From assembly GCF_004803505.1 (NCBI RefSeq), contig NZ_SSWH01000002.1, positions 62,001 to 126,000 on the forward strand: DNA of 64,000 bases, in the 5' to 3' direction. Below the pieces are notes generated by a model. It had not been told where the DNA came from, made no database searches, and worked only from the letters and a program-made list of their open reading frames with translations. This DNA is from Arthrobacter echini (GTDB lineage: Bacteria > Actinomycetota > Actinomycetes > Actinomycetales > Micrococcaceae). The number at the start of each line of letters is the position of its first letter. Position 1 is the first letter of the stretch. A program made the position numbers and the translations under genes. This document shows, in pieces, positions 27,407-36,845 of the stretch.

Positions 27407-28626
27407 AGCAGATCCTCGAGGACGTCGGCGAGCGCGAGCGCACCGGCGTCGGCGTCGTCCCGTTCCACGAACTCCTCGGGCGAGTGGCTGATGCCGGTGG
27501 GGTTGCGGACGAAGAGCATGGCCGTCGGCGCCACGGCGGCGAGGATCCCCGCGTCGTGCCCCGCTCCGGTCGGCAGCGTCGGAGCGGCGGGGAAGGAACG
27601 ATTCAGGGCGTTGCCGAGCGTGCGCTGCAGGGCGCCGTCGAAGTGCACGGTGCCGCTGCGGGACTCCTCGGTCAGCGTGGCGCGGCACCCCTCGAAGGCG
27701 CAGATCTTCTGGGCCTGACCGTGGATCCGCTCGATGAGCGACGCCGTGACGGCGTCCTCCTCGTGGCGGACGTCGAGCCAGAGATCCACGCGGGAGGCGA
27801 TCACGTTCGTGCCGCCGGGCACGGGCTGCAACCGGCCCACGGTGGCGCGCGCGCCGTCCTGCTCCGCGGCGATCCTCCGCACGGCGAGGACCACCTGCGC
27901 CGCGGCGATCATGGGATCCGCGCGGTCTGCCATGAGGGTGGTGCCGGCGTGATTGCCCTGGCCCGTGATGGACAGGCGCCAGCGGCCGTGACCCAGCATG
28001 GTGGAGCCGACGGCCACGGCGGAGTCGAGATCGGCCAGCCCGCGCCCCTGCTCCACGTGGAGTTCCACGAAGTCGCCGATCCGCCGGGTCGCCTCCTCGT
28101 CCCGGCCCAGGTGTGCGGGGTCGAGGCCCGCGGCCCGGGCGGCCTCGGCGAAGGTCGTGCCGTCGGCGTCCTGCAGGGAACGCGCGCGGTCGGCGTCGAG
28201 GGTCCCGGTGAGCAGGCGGGAGCCCAGGCACGCCACACCGAAGCGGGAGCCCTCCTCCTCCGGGAACACGGCGACGGCCAGGCTGCGGCGGGGCTGGACG
28301 CCGCGCTCGCGCAGCAGCTCGACGGCGACCAGCGCCGAGGCCACCCCGAGCGGACCGTCGAAGGCGCCGCCGCCGGGGACCGAATCGAGGTGGCTGCCGG
28401 TGACGAGGGCACCCTCGCGGGAGTCGGTGGCGTCCCACCAGGCCCACAGGATCCCGTTCCGGTCCGTCTCCACGGCCAGGCCCCGGCGAGCGGCCTCGGC
28501 CCGGAACCACTCGCGCAGGGTCGTCTCGGGCTCGGTGTGGACGCCGCGCGAGTAGCCGCCGCGACTCGTGTCGCGTCCGACGTCGTCGATGCCGTCGAGC
28601 AGCGAGCTGACGGTGGTGGTTGGCAT
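27403..28626 (-). CDS. M20 amidohydrolase (allantoate amidohydrolase-like)
   Basis: The 407-residue metallopeptidase-fold enzyme has TGSHLDSVPGGGAFDGPLG (two metal ligands), PEEEGSRFG, ELHVEQG and TGAGHDAGILA, as in allantoate amidohydrolases and N-carbamoyl-L-amino-acid hydrolases. It sits between hutU and hutF, overlaps hutF by four bases and has GGAG 9 bases before its ATG. No N-formylglutamate deformylase (HutG) gene is present in the locus, so this enzyme is the best local candidate for the final hydrolysis. That is inferred from position, not from a known activity. Confidence 0.85.
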   Translation of the reverse strand: MPTTTVSSLLDGIDDVGRDTSRGGYSRGVHTEPETTLREWFRAEAARRGLAVETDRNGILWAWWDATDSREGALVTGSHLDSVPGGGAFDGPLGVASALVAVELLRERGVQPRRSLAVAVFPEEEGSRFGVACLGSRLLTGTLDADRARSLQDADGTTFAEAARAAGLDPAHLGRDEEATRRIGDFVELHVEQGRGLADLDSAVAVGSTMLGHGRWRLSITGQGNHAGTTLMADRADPMIAAAQVVLAVRRIAAEQDGARATVGRLQPVPGGTNVIASRVDLWLDVRHEEDAVTASLIERIHGQAQKICAFEGCRATLTEESRSGTVHFDGALQRTLGNALNRSFPAAPTLPTGAGHDAGILAAVAPTAMLFVRNPTGISHSPEEFVERDDADAGALALADVLEDLL

Positions 28627-28686
28627 CCGGTGACGCTCCGATCAGGAAATGGGCAATGGGGACGGGGGACGGACCCGGAGCACGGC

Positions 28687-30384
28687 TCAGCCCTCGTCCA
28701 TGGGGATCCGGATGCCGCGCTCCGCGGCGATCCGGGCGGCCTCGGGGTACCCGGCGTCGACGTGGCGGATCACGCCCATTCCCGGATCGTTGGTGAGCAC
28801 CGCCTCGAGTTTCGCGGCGGCGAGCTCTGTGCCGTCGGCGACGCATACCTGACCGGCGTGGAGGGACCGGCCGATCCCGACACCACCCCCGTGGTGGATC
28901 GAGACCCAGGTGGCGCCGGAGGACGCCGCGGTCAGGGCGTTGAGCAGCGGCCAGTCGGCGATCGCGTCCGAGCCGTCGAGCATCGACTCGGTCTCCCGGT
29001 AGGGGGAGGCAACGGACCCGGAGTCGAGGTGATCCCGGCCGATCACCAGGGGTGCCGACACCCGGCCCTCGGCCACGAGTCGGTTGAACAGGAGTCCTGC
29101 CTTCGCGCGGTCGCCGTAGCCCAGCCAGCAGATCCGGGCGGGAAGACCCTCGAACTCGACGTGCTCGGCGGCGGCGTCGAGCCAGCGGTGCAGATGCACG
29201 TTCTCGGGGAAGAGGTCCTTCAGCGCCGCGTCGGTGACGCGGATGTCCTCCGGGTCACCGGAGAGGGCGACCCAGCGGAACGGTCCCAGACCTGCGCAGA
29301 ACAGGGGTCGGATGTAGGCCGGGACGAACCCCGGGAACTCGAACGCGCGATTGAAGCCGCCCTTGCGGGCCTCGTCGCGGATGGAGTTGCCGTAGTCGAA
29401 GACCTCGGCGCCGGCGTCCTGGAACCCCACCATCGCCTCGACCTGGACCGCCATGGACTCCTGCGCCTTCTTGGTGAAGCCGGTGGGATCCGCCTCCGCC
29501 TCGTCGTCCCACTGGTCAGGGGTGTATTCGACGGGCAGATAGCTCAGTGGATCGTGGGCGCTGGTCTGGTCGGTGACGATGTCGATGGTGAACTCCCCTG
29601 CCCGGTGGCGGCGCAGCAGCGCTGGGAAGACCTCGGCGGCATTGCCGACGCACCCCACGGACAGCGCCCGCCTCTCGGCCTTCGCTGCCAGCACCTTCGC
29701 CAGGGCCGTGTCGAGATCCGTCTCCACCTCGTCGAGATAGCGCTTGCCGGCCCGGCGCCGCAGCCGTTCCTCGGAGACGTCGATGATCAGGCACGCTCCG
29801 CCGTTGAGCGTCACGGCCAGCGGCTGGGCGCCTCCCATGCCGCCGCACCCTCCCGTGAGCGTCAGTGTCCCGGCCAGTGTGCCGCCGTCGTCCGCGTAGA
29901 GTCTGCGGGCGATCGCGGCGAAGGTCTCGAAGGTTCCCTGCAGGATGCCCTGCGTGCCGATGTAGATCCAGGACCCGGCGGTCATCTGCCCGTACATCAT
30001 GAGGCCCTCCGCCTCCAGACGCCGGAACTCGGGCCAGGTGGCCCAGTCGCCCACGAGATTGGAGTTGGCGATCAGCACGCGTGGGGCCCATTTGTTGGTG
30101 GTGAAGACGCCCACGGGTTTGCCGGACTGGATCAGCAGCGTCTCGTCGTCCCCGAGCGTCTCCAGCGTGCGGACGATCGCGTCGAACGCCTCCCACGAGC
30201 GGGCGGCCCGGCCGGTACCCCCGTAGACCACGAGGTCCTCCGGCCGCTCGGCGACCTCGGGGTCGAGGTTGTTCATCAGCATGCGCAGCGGAGCCTCGGT
30301 CTGCCAGGACCTGGCGGTGAGCTCCGGACCGCGCGCCGCACGGATGCTGCGCGCGGGATCGTGCTGGGTGAATGACTGGCTCAT
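28687..30384 (-). CDS. hutU: urocanate hydratase
   Basis: The 565-residue enzyme uses tightly bound NAD+ to hydrate urocanate to imidazolonepropionate. [35 protein letters not shown], the [18 protein letters not shown] loop and [16 protein letters not shown]-like text ([11 protein letters not shown] here) are highly conserved. The length is normal. Its ATG overlaps the IclR gene stop (ATGA), so regulator and enzyme are co-translated. About 60 bases separate it from the M20 gene. Confidence 0.97.
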   Translation of the reverse strand: MSQSFTQHDPARSIRAARGPELTARSWQTEAPLRMLMNNLDPEVAERPEDLVVYGGTGRAARSWEAFDAIVRTLETLGDDETLLIQSGKPVGVFTTNKWAPRVLIANSNLVGDWATWPEFRRLEAEGLMMYGQMTAGSWIYIGTQGILQGTFETFAAIARRLYADDGGTLAGTLTLTGGCGGMGGAQPLAVTLNGGACLIIDVSEERLRRRAGKRYLDEVETDLDTALAKVLAAKAERRALSVGCVGNAAEVFPALLRRHRAGEFTIDIVTDQTSAHDPLSYLPVEYTPDQWDDEAEADPTGFTKKAQESMAVQVEAMVGFQDAGAEVFDYGNSIRDEARKGGFNRAFEFPGFVPAYIRPLFCAGLGPFRWVALSGDPEDIRVTDAALKDLFPENVHLHRWLDAAAEHVEFEGLPARICWLGYGDRAKAGLLFNRLVAEGRVSAPLVIGRDHLDSGSVASPYRETESMLDGSDAIADWPLLNALTAASSGATWVSIHHGGGVGIGRSLHAGQVCVADGTELAAAKLEAVLTNDPGMGVIRHVDAGYPEAARIAAERGIRIPMDEG

Positions 30385-31169
30385 GCGATGTCCTCCTCGA
30401 CGGCGGTGCTGGTGTCCGCGAGCCGTACCTGCTCTGGCGTCCGTGGCTGCTCCGGGTTGTCCTGTTGCCCTGTGCTGTCTGATTGCCGTGTGCTGTCCGG
30501 CTCCTCCGGGCTGCCGGACGGGCCGACCAGCACCGCCGATGCCTCCGCCGCGACGTGGCGTCCGATCCCCGCAACGCTATCCGGCGTCATCCTGTAGGAG
30601 GGTGCGATGACGGAGATGACCGCGACCACGCGCGCTTTCTCGCCGTGACCGACGGTGATGGGCGCTGCGATGGCTGTGACGTCCTGCTGCAGCCCGTCGC
30701 GGACGGCGACGAAACCTTTCTCCGGGCGCTCGCCGCCGAGGAGCGCGCCCACTGCCGTCCCTTCCAGGGGGATGCTCCGACCGACCCAGCTGGTATGGCG
30801 GACGGAGTGCGTCCCCTCGCGCATGGCCAGATAGACTGCCGCGCCGTCGTGGGACGGAACGCTCAGGTAGGCCGATTCACCCGTCAGCTCCACCAGCCGG
30901 TCCAGGACCGGCGACACCAGGGACACGAGGGATTCATGACCGAGCGCCTGCGCCCCGAGCTGCACCACACGGAGCCCGGGCCGGTACCCGCCGTCGGCGT
31001 CGCGTCGCACGAAGCCGGTACCCTCGAGGGTGCGCAGGAGCCGCAGTGCCGTGGACGCGGAGAGTCCGGACTCCCGGGCGGCATCCGCGAGCGGGAGCGA
31101 GCCGGCATCGCACACGACGCCGAGCAGTACGAGTGCACGTTCCACCGTGCGGGTCGATGATTCGGCCAC
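30381..31169 (-). CDS. IclR-family transcriptional regulator of hut
   Basis: The 262-residue regulator has an N-terminal winged helix ([20 protein letters not shown], then [14 protein letters not shown]) and a GAF-like effector domain. The last 45 residues are a polar Ser/Thr/Gln/Asp-rich tail not usual for the family. I start at GTG 31169 because AAGGA lies 7 bases upstream. The longer TTG frame to 31238 would translate the inverted repeat that is probably the operator. Its position, coupled to hutU and divergent from hutH, makes it the likely histidine or urocanate-responsive regulator. Confidence 0.88.
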   Translation of the reverse strand: MAESSTRTVERALVLLGVVCDAGSLPLADAARESGLSASTALRLLRTLEGTGFVRRDADGGYRPGLRVVQLGAQALGHESLVSLVSPVLDRLVELTGESAYLSVPSHDGAAVYLAMREGTHSVRHTSWVGRSIPLEGTAVGALLGGERPEKGFVAVRDGLQQDVTAIAAPITVGHGEKARVVAVISVIAPSYRMTPDSVAGIGRHVAAEASAVLVGPSGSPEEPDSTRQSDSTGQQDNPEQPRTPEQVRLADTSTAVEEDIA

Positions 31170-31201
31170 GGGCGCGTCCTTGCTTTTGGCAGCAGCGTAT
31201 A

Positions 31202-31216
31202 TTTCACTTATTGAAA
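31202..31216. promoter_or_regulatory. inverted repeat, candidate hut operator
   Basis: TTTCACTTATTGAAA (TTTCA-5-TGAAA) lies between the divergent IclR-hutU operon and hutH. It is A+T rich in a G+C-rich setting. One bound regulator here could control both directions. Confidence 0.55.
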
Positions 31217-31270
31217 CCCGCTTTTCAGCCAATGGCAAGAGTGGGATTCGTCCCTGATGAGAGGTCCAAA

Positions 31271-32848
31271 GTGAGTCAGCAGTCCGTGATCGTGGGGATC
31301 GGTCCCCTCTCCCTGCCCGACGTCGTCGCCGTCACCCGCGGCGGTGCCACGGTGGAGCTGGCGCCGGAGGCCCTGGAGGCCATGGCCGCGACGCGCGCCG
31401 TGATCGACGCCCTCGTGGACGACGGCACCCCGCACTACGGTGTCTCCACCGGATTCGGCGCCCTGGCGACGAAGAACATACCGCTCGACCAGCGCACCCA
31501 GCTCCAGCGCAGCCTCATCCGCAGCCATGCGGCCTCCTCCGGAGCGCCGGTCGACCGCGAGGTGGTGCGCGGACTGATGCTGGGACGGCTGTCGACCCTG
31601 GCAACCGGTAGGACAGGAGTGCGCCCGCTCGTCGCCGAGACCTATGCCGCAGTGCTGAACGCGGGCATCACTCCCGTGGTCGGCGAGTACGGCTCGCTCG
31701 GGTGCTCCGGTGACCTCGCCCCGCTCTCCCACGTTGCTCTGGCACTGATGGGCGAGGGCAGCGTGCGGGATCGCTCCGGAGCCCTGCTGCCGGCCGCCGA
31801 TGCTCTCGCCGCAGCAGGTATCACGCCCGTCGAGCTCCGCGAGAAGGAGGGTCTGGCGCTGATCAACGGGACCGACGGCATGCTGGGGATGCTGGTCCTC
31901 GCCATGGCTGATCTGCACCGGCTGCTCGACACCGCGGATCTGGCAGCGGCCATGAGCATCGAGGGCCTGCTGGGCACCGACGCCGTCTTCGCCGCCGATC
32001 TCCACGCCCTGCGCCCGCATCCCGGCCAGGTGGCCTCCGCCGCGACCATCCGCTCGCTGCTCGAGGGCTCACCGCTGATCGCCGAGCAGCTCACCTCCGA
32101 GACGGGCCGGCACCGCTTCACGCGCGTCCAGGACGCCTACTCCCTGCGCTGCGCACCCCAGGTCCACGGCGCCGCCCGCGCAACCCTCGCCCACGCCGAG
32201 TCGGTCGCCGCCGTCGAACTCTCCTCCGCGATCGACAATCCCGTGGTCACCGAGGACGGGCGCATCGAGTCCAACGGCAATTTCCACGGCGCCCCGGTCG
32301 GTTACGTCCTGGACTTCCTCGCCATCGCGGTGGCGGACGTGGCCTCGATGAGTGAGCGCCGTACCGACCGCTTCCTCGACAAGGCCCGCAGCCATGGACT
32401 CAACGCGTTCCTCGCCGACGACCCGGGGGTGGACTCCGGGCACATGATCGCCCAGTACACGCAGGCGGGGATCGTCTCGGAACTCAAGCGGCTCGCCAAC
32501 CCTGCCTCGGTCGACTCCATCCCGTCCTCCGCGATGCAGGAGGACCATGTCTCCATGGGCTGGGCCGCAGGTCTGAAGCTGCGCCGGTCCATCGACGGCC
32601 TGACACGCGTACTCGCCATCGAGGTCCTGACCGCCGCCCGCGCGCTGGACATGCGCGACGGCGGTACGGACGGCGGAATGCGAAGCTCGGTCCCCATCAC
32701 CGCCGTCCGGGAAGCACTGCGCCGCGACGTCGCAGGTCCGGGACCCGACCGCTACCTGGCGCCCGAGATCGAGGCGGCACGCCTGCTGGTCGAGGACGGT
32801 TCACTGCTGACCGCGGCGTTCGACGGCGTGGGGGCACGGGAGGCATAG
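31271..32848 (+). CDS. hutH: histidine ammonia-lyase
   Basis: The 525-residue enzyme deaminates histidine to urocanate. Its MIO prosthetic group forms from an internal tripeptide, here Cys145-Ser146-Gly147 in GSLGCSGDLAPLSH, in place of the usual Ala-Ser-Gly. YGVSTGFGALAT and SSAIDNPVV are other family blocks. GTG 31271 has GAGAGG 6 bases upstream. It is divergent from the rest of the hut genes and ends 20 bases from the convergent antiporter gene. Confidence 0.96.
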   Translation: MSQQSVIVGIGPLSLPDVVAVTRGGATVELAPEALEAMAATRAVIDALVDDGTPHYGVSTGFGALATKNIPLDQRTQLQRSLIRSHAASSGAPVDREVVRGLMLGRLSTLATGRTGVRPLVAETYAAVLNAGITPVVGEYGSLGCSGDLAPLSHVALALMGEGSVRDRSGALLPAADALAAAGITPVELREKEGLALINGTDGMLGMLVLAMADLHRLLDTADLAAAMSIEGLLGTDAVFAADLHALRPHPGQVASAATIRSLLEGSPLIAEQLTSETGRHRFTRVQDAYSLRCAPQVHGAARATLAHAESVAAVELSSAIDNPVVTEDGRIESNGNFHGAPVGYVLDFLAIAVADVASMSERRTDRFLDKARSHGLNAFLADDPGVDSGHMIAQYTQAGIVSELKRLANPASVDSIPSSAMQEDHVSMGWAAGLKLRRSIDGLTRVLAIEVLTAARALDMRDGGTDGGMRSSVPITAVREALRRDVAGPGPDRYLAPEIEAARLLVEDGSLLTAAFDGVGAREA

Positions 32849-32852
32849 GGAG

Positions 32853-32872
32853 CTGAGGCAAGCGGACCTCAG
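32853..32872. terminator. short hairpin between convergent hutH and khtU
   Basis: CTGAGG (32853-32858) pairs with CCTCAG (32867-32872) in the narrow space between stops. It overlaps the antiporter stop. It is weak, so this is only a candidate. Confidence 0.3.
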
Positions 32873-34062
32873 GTCGCCGGAACCGCCTTCGGGGTCCGTT
32901 TCACCACGCGGTCGATGAGTTCCATGCCCGGTTCGGCGAAACGCGCGAGAACCGGTCCGAGCACGGCCATGAGCAGCACGTAGGTTGTCGCCAGCGCTGC
33001 GAGTTCCGGGACCACGGCGCCGGAGGCGACCGCGAGACCCGCGATGACGATGGAGAACTCACCGCGAGCCACCAGTGCCGTTCCGGCGCGTGCGCGCCCC
33101 ATGCGTCCGATCCCCTGCCGTGCCCCGGCCCACCAGCCGGTGGCGATCTTCGTGAGGGAGGTGACCACGGCCAGCAGGAGCGCGAAGCCGAGAACGGGCG
33201 GGATAGTCGCCGGATCCGTGTTCAGCCCGAAGACCACGAAGAAGATCGCCGCGAAGAGATCCCGCAGTGGTTCCAGGACACGGGCGGCGTTCTCCGCCGT
33301 CACTCCCGAGATGGCGATGCCGAGCAGGAAGGCGCCCACGGCGGCAGAGACCTGGAGAGCCGAGGCGATCCCGGCCACGAGGAGGGCTGCCCCGATGAGC
33401 GTCAGCAGGAAGACCTCCCGATCCGTGCTGTCCACCACCGCCGAGACGGCATTGCCCCACCGCAGGGCGATCACGAGCACGAGGGTGACCACGAGCAGGG
33501 AGATGCCCACCGTGCTGAGCCCTCCGGCGAAACTCAACCCGGCAAGGACCGCAGTCAGGACCGGCAGATAGATCGCCATGGCCAGGTCCTCGAAGACCAG
33601 GATGGCCAGGATGGTCGGGGTCTCCCGGTTACCGAGTCGGCCCAGATCACCGATCACCTTCGCCGCGATGCCGGACGAGGAGATGTAGGTGACGCCGCCC
33701 ATGACCAGCGCACCGACGGGACCCCACCCGAGGATGACGGCCACCAGGACCCCCGGGGTGAAGTTCAGGACCAGATCGACGACGCCTGCCAGCCAGGACT
33801 GTCGGAGTCCGGTGACGAGTTCCTTCGCCGTGTACTCGAGGCCCAGCATGAGCAGCAGCAGGACGACGCCGATCTCGCTGGCCACCTCGCTGAAGGTGAG
33901 GACTCCCTCGAGTTCGATGATCCCGCCGCGACCGAAGAACAGGCCGCCGATGAGGTAGAGCGGAATGGGCGAGAGTCCTATGCGGCCCGCGAGCCGACCG
34001 AGGATTCCGAGGGACAGCAGAATAGCGCCGAGTTCGATCAGCGTCAGAGCAGATGTTTCCAC
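32869..34062 (-). CDS. KhtU-like K+/H+ antiporter (CPA2)
   Basis: The 397-residue membrane protein has about 12 hydrophobic segments and CPA2 antiporter features: GLSPIPLYLIGGLFFGRGG near the start and LILVFEDLAMAIY-type helix (LAILVFEDLAMAIYLP). It has no cytosolic RCK domain of its own. That domain is supplied by the next gene upstream, a TrkA-C protein 6 bases away. This two-part arrangement is that of B. subtilis KhtT/KhtU, which expels K+ at high pH or under stress. Ion selectivity is inferred from that pairing. Confidence 0.83.
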   Translation of the reverse strand: METSALTLIELGAILLSLGILGRLAGRIGLSPIPLYLIGGLFFGRGGIIELEGVLTFSEVASEIGVVLLLLMLGLEYTAKELVTGLRQSWLAGVVDLVLNFTPGVLVAVILGWGPVGALVMGGVTYISSSGIAAKVIGDLGRLGNRETPTILAILVFEDLAMAIYLPVLTAVLAGLSFAGGLSTVGISLLVVTLVLVIALRWGNAVSAVVDSTDREVFLLTLIGAALLVAGIASALQVSAAVGAFLLGIAISGVTAENAARVLEPLRDLFAAIFFVVFGLNTDPATIPPVLGFALLLAVVTSLTKIATGWWAGARQGIGRMGRARAGTALVARGEFSIVIAGLAVASGAVVPELAALATTYVLLMAVLGPVLARFAEPGMELIDRVVKRTPKAVPAT

Positions 34063-34068
34063 GCGTTC

Positions 34069-34551
34069 TCAGCCGTGGCGCAGGATGTCCGCCGCAGTGT
34101 CGAGGCCGGCAGATGTGCCCACCACCACCAGCAGGTCACCGGCGGCGAGGACGAAGTCCGGGGAAGGAGACGCCTGCACCTCGCCGGAGCGGAGAACAGC
34201 TACGAGGGAAGCACCCGATCGGGTACGCATGCCCGTCTCCCCGAGGGTCCGGTTCTCGAAGGGCGAGCCGCGCTCCACGAGGATCTGCCGGGTCGAGATG
34301 CCCGGCACATCCCGGTGCTCCTCCGTGAGCTGTGCGACGAGCTGACGAGACCCGAGCAGGTTGCCCAGCGTCGCGCCCTCGTCGGCGGTCAGCGGGATGG
34401 ACGCGATGCACGCGTCGGGATCGCTGGCCTTGGAGATGATGAGGTCGATCTCGCCGTCGCGCTGCGAGACGATCCCCACTCTGCGACCGGAACCGGTGAC
34501 GATCTCGCGCCGTACTCCGATACCGGGGAGCTTCGTTTCGATGACGTTCAT
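34069..34551 (-). CDS. KhtT-like regulatory subunit with TrkA-C domain
   Basis: A 160-residue soluble protein. The first 70 residues form an alpha/beta domain, MNVIETKLPGIGVRREIV onward. The C-terminal 80 residues match TrkA-C/RCK-C: GETGMRTRSGASLVAVLRSG and FVLAAGDLLVVVGT. KhtT gates KhtU through a bound nucleotide. The ATG at 34551 has TAGGAT at 34558-34563 six bases upstream, consistent with a leaderless message. That -10 overlaps the stop of the CDF gene. Confidence 0.85.
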   Translation of the reverse strand: MNVIETKLPGIGVRREIVTGSGRRVGIVSQRDGEIDLIISKASDPDACIASIPLTADEGATLGNLLGSRQLVAQLTEEHRDVPGISTRQILVERGSPFENRTLGETGMRTRSGASLVAVLRSGEVQASPSPDFVLAAGDLLVVVGTSAGLDTAADILRHG

Positions 34552-34560
34552 GCACTCATC

Positions 34561-35550
34561 CTAGACCGGCGGCGCGGTCTCGTTGTCCGCAGCAGCCCTC
34601 GTGGAGGCTCCGTTCGCTACGGGCGTCGGGGCATCCTCCGCATGGTACAGATCGGGCTCGAGGTAGATGGCGGAGGCGATGGGCACGGCAGCCCGGATGC
34701 GGCGCTCGGCGTTGTTGATGTCAGCTGCGATCTGCGTGCCGCTCTCCCTGCTCTCCACGGTGATCTTCGCGGCGACCAGCAGTTCCTCCGGGCCGAGGTG
34801 GAGGGTCTTGAGATGGATGATGCGCGTGGCGCCGTCGCTCTCGATGGCCTCCTCGATCTTCGCGACGTCGGACCTGGACGCGGACTCGCCGAGGAGGAGG
34901 CTCTTGGTCTCCATCGCCAGGACGCCGGCGATCACGACCAGCAGCAGCCCGATCATGGCCGTGCCTGCGGCGTCCCACAGCCCGTTGTCCGTCAGCAGGG
35001 TCAGGGTGACCCCGAAGAGGGCGAAGACGAGTCCGGTGATCGCTCCGAGATCCTCGAGGAGGATCACGGGCAGTTCGGGGGACTTCGCCGTGCGGACGAA
35101 GCGGACCCAGCCCATGGAACCGCGCACCTCGTTGGATTCCCTGATCGCGGTGCGGAGGGAGAAGCCCTCGGCGATGATCGCCCCGATGAGGACGGCGAGC
35201 GGCACCCACCAGAAGGAACCCTCGATGGGATGCGGGTCCTGGTACTTGTTGTACGCCTCGTAGAGCGCGAACAGTCCGCCGACGCTGAACAGCACGATGG
35301 ACACGATGAAGGCGTAGATGTACCGCTCGCGGCCGTACCCGAAGGGATGCTCGGGACTCGCCTGCCGTTGCGAGCGTTTGCGTCCCACGAGCAGGAGGAC
35401 CTGGTTGCCCGAGTCCGCCACGGAGTGGATGCCCTCGGCGAGCATCGAGGACGACCGCGTGAGCGCGAAGGCCACGAACTTGAGGACGGCGATGGTGAGA
35501 TTCGCGGCGAGCGCCGCGATGATCGCCTTGTTGCCTCCGTGAGCTGCCAT
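34561..35550 (-). CDS. cation diffusion facilitator (CDF) transporter
   Basis: The 329-residue exporter has six membrane segments. EGIHSVADSGNQ in helix 2 contains a His/Asp pair of the transport site; the matching site in helix 5 is LEDLGAITGL. A cytoplasmic C-terminal domain (RSDVAKIEEAIESD onward) completes the family layout. Zn2+, Fe2+ or Mn2+ efflux is usual, but the metal is not readable here. I use ATG 35550, where MAAHGGNKAI starts the aligned region; the ribosome site is weak. Confidence 0.87.
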   Translation of the reverse strand: MAAHGGNKAIIAALAANLTIAVLKFVAFALTRSSSMLAEGIHSVADSGNQVLLLVGRKRSQRQASPEHPFGYGRERYIYAFIVSIVLFSVGGLFALYEAYNKYQDPHPIEGSFWWVPLAVLIGAIIAEGFSLRTAIRESNEVRGSMGWVRFVRTAKSPELPVILLEDLGAITGLVFALFGVTLTLLTDNGLWDAAGTAMIGLLLVVIAGVLAMETKSLLLGESASRSDVAKIEEAIESDGATRIIHLKTLHLGPEELLVAAKITVESRESGTQIAADINNAERRIRAAVPIASAIYLEPDLYHAEDAPTPVANGASTRAAADNETAPPV

Positions 35551-35709
35551 GATCCGATTCCGTTCCTTCTGGCCGCCTCCGTCGGCGGGCGGTCCGTTGA
35601 TCGACGCCGGCCGTTCCTGCCGATGTCCGCGCCCTACTCTACGGAATTCCGGGCGGTCGTCCGGCCACGACATGGATGCGGGAACCGCTGGATGGGCGCG
35701 CCCGGCGAC

Positions 35710-36807
35710 TTACGCGGGCCGGAGGGCTGCGGTGGCGGCGCCGATATGCGTGGGCTCGGCGCCGAGGATCTCCGGGTCCAGACCGGTCAGCAGGATCACG
35801 GCGAGTTCGGCGATCGCGGACGACGTCTGGAAGCCGTAGCCGCCCTGGCCCGCGAGCCAGAAGAAGCCCGGGTGCTCTGCGTCGAAGCCGACCACGGGCA
35901 GAGTCGAGGCCCGCTGGGTCCGCAGCCCGGTCCAGGCCCGCCGGACCGAGGTGATGCCGAGCGTGGTGCGGGTTGCCAGCTGCCGGATGAGACGCTCGAT
36001 ATCACCGTCCCTCGGCTGGGCGTCACCCGGTTCGGCCGGCTCCGTCTCGCTCGGGGAGATCAGCACGCCCTGCGCAGCGGGGCGGTAGTAGAAGGAGTCA
36101 TCGGCGGCGGCGACCATCGGTGATCCGGGCGGCGGAGCATTCCCGACCCGGACGATGGCCGCGGTGCGCCGGTACGGCTGCAGGTGCTGCGGCTCGACCC
36201 CGCACAGTCGGGCGACGTCGTCCGCCCAGGCACCCGCGGCGTTCACGATCACGCCGGCACCGATGACGCGGGAGCCGGCCGTGACGCTCCATGCCCTCCC
36301 GTCATACCGCGCCGCGGTGACCGGAGCGCTCGTGAGGATGATGACGCCGTCGTCACTGGCGGAGCACCGGTGGTACTCGAGCAGCAGATCCGTGTCGGTC
36401 CCCACGCAGTCCGTGTCGATCGCCGCAGCGGTGAACGCTTCGGGGCGCAGCTGCGGGCACAGCTCGAGCGCCTCGGAAGGCGCCAGGTGCCGCATGGAGC
36501 CGTGGGCCCTCGCCGCGACGTCGGGCCCCGAGCCGACGAGCATGAAGGACCGCGGTACGGTCAGGGGCAGACCGGTGGCCGACTGCACGTCGGCGAGCAG
36601 GTCGAGCGTGCGCCGCGTCAGCTCCTGGACGGGTCCCGGTCCGTAGCTCGGGATGAGCTGCCGGGCCGACCGTGACGACGTGTGGTACCCCAGCGTCGGC
36701 TCGGACTCGACGAGCACCACGCTCGCGAACGGAGCAAGGGCGGAGGCCAGTGACAGCCCGGCGATCCCGCCGCCGATGATCAGCACGTCGCACGCCAGAG
36801 CGCTCAT
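35710..36807 (-). CDS. FAD-dependent amino-acid oxidase (D-arginine dehydrogenase-like)
   Basis: The 365-residue DAO-family flavoprotein begins with the dinucleotide motif VLIIGGGIAGLSLASALA. YHTSSRSARQLIPSYG is the substrate/FAD region typical of DauA-type enzymes, and GFFWLAGQGGYGFQT is the C-terminal FAD loop. It is 38 bases downstream of kbl, after tdh. Since those genes turn threonine into glycine, it could oxidise glycine or a D-amino acid. The choice between the two is open. Confidence 0.8.
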   Translation of the reverse strand: MSALACDVLIIGGGIAGLSLASALAPFASVVLVESEPTLGYHTSSRSARQLIPSYGPGPVQELTRRTLDLLADVQSATGLPLTVPRSFMLVGSGPDVAARAHGSMRHLAPSEALELCPQLRPEAFTAAAIDTDCVGTDTDLLLEYHRCSASDDGVIILTSAPVTAARYDGRAWSVTAGSRVIGAGVIVNAAGAWADDVARLCGVEPQHLQPYRRTAAIVRVGNAPPPGSPMVAAADDSFYYRPAAQGVLISPSETEPAEPGDAQPRDGDIERLIRQLATRTTLGITSVRRAWTGLRTQRASTLPVVGFDAEHPGFFWLAGQGGYGFQTSSAIAELAVILLTGLDPEILGAEPTHIGAATAALRPA

Positions 36808-36845
36808 GCGTCCCTCCCCCGCTCGGCCGTGTCCGGGTTCACCGC

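Noticed and set aside
26006-28846. A single 946-residue fused protein
   Set aside because: Its first half is a shadow frame of the M20 gene. The HutF-like part starts at 27406, with a GTGA overlap.
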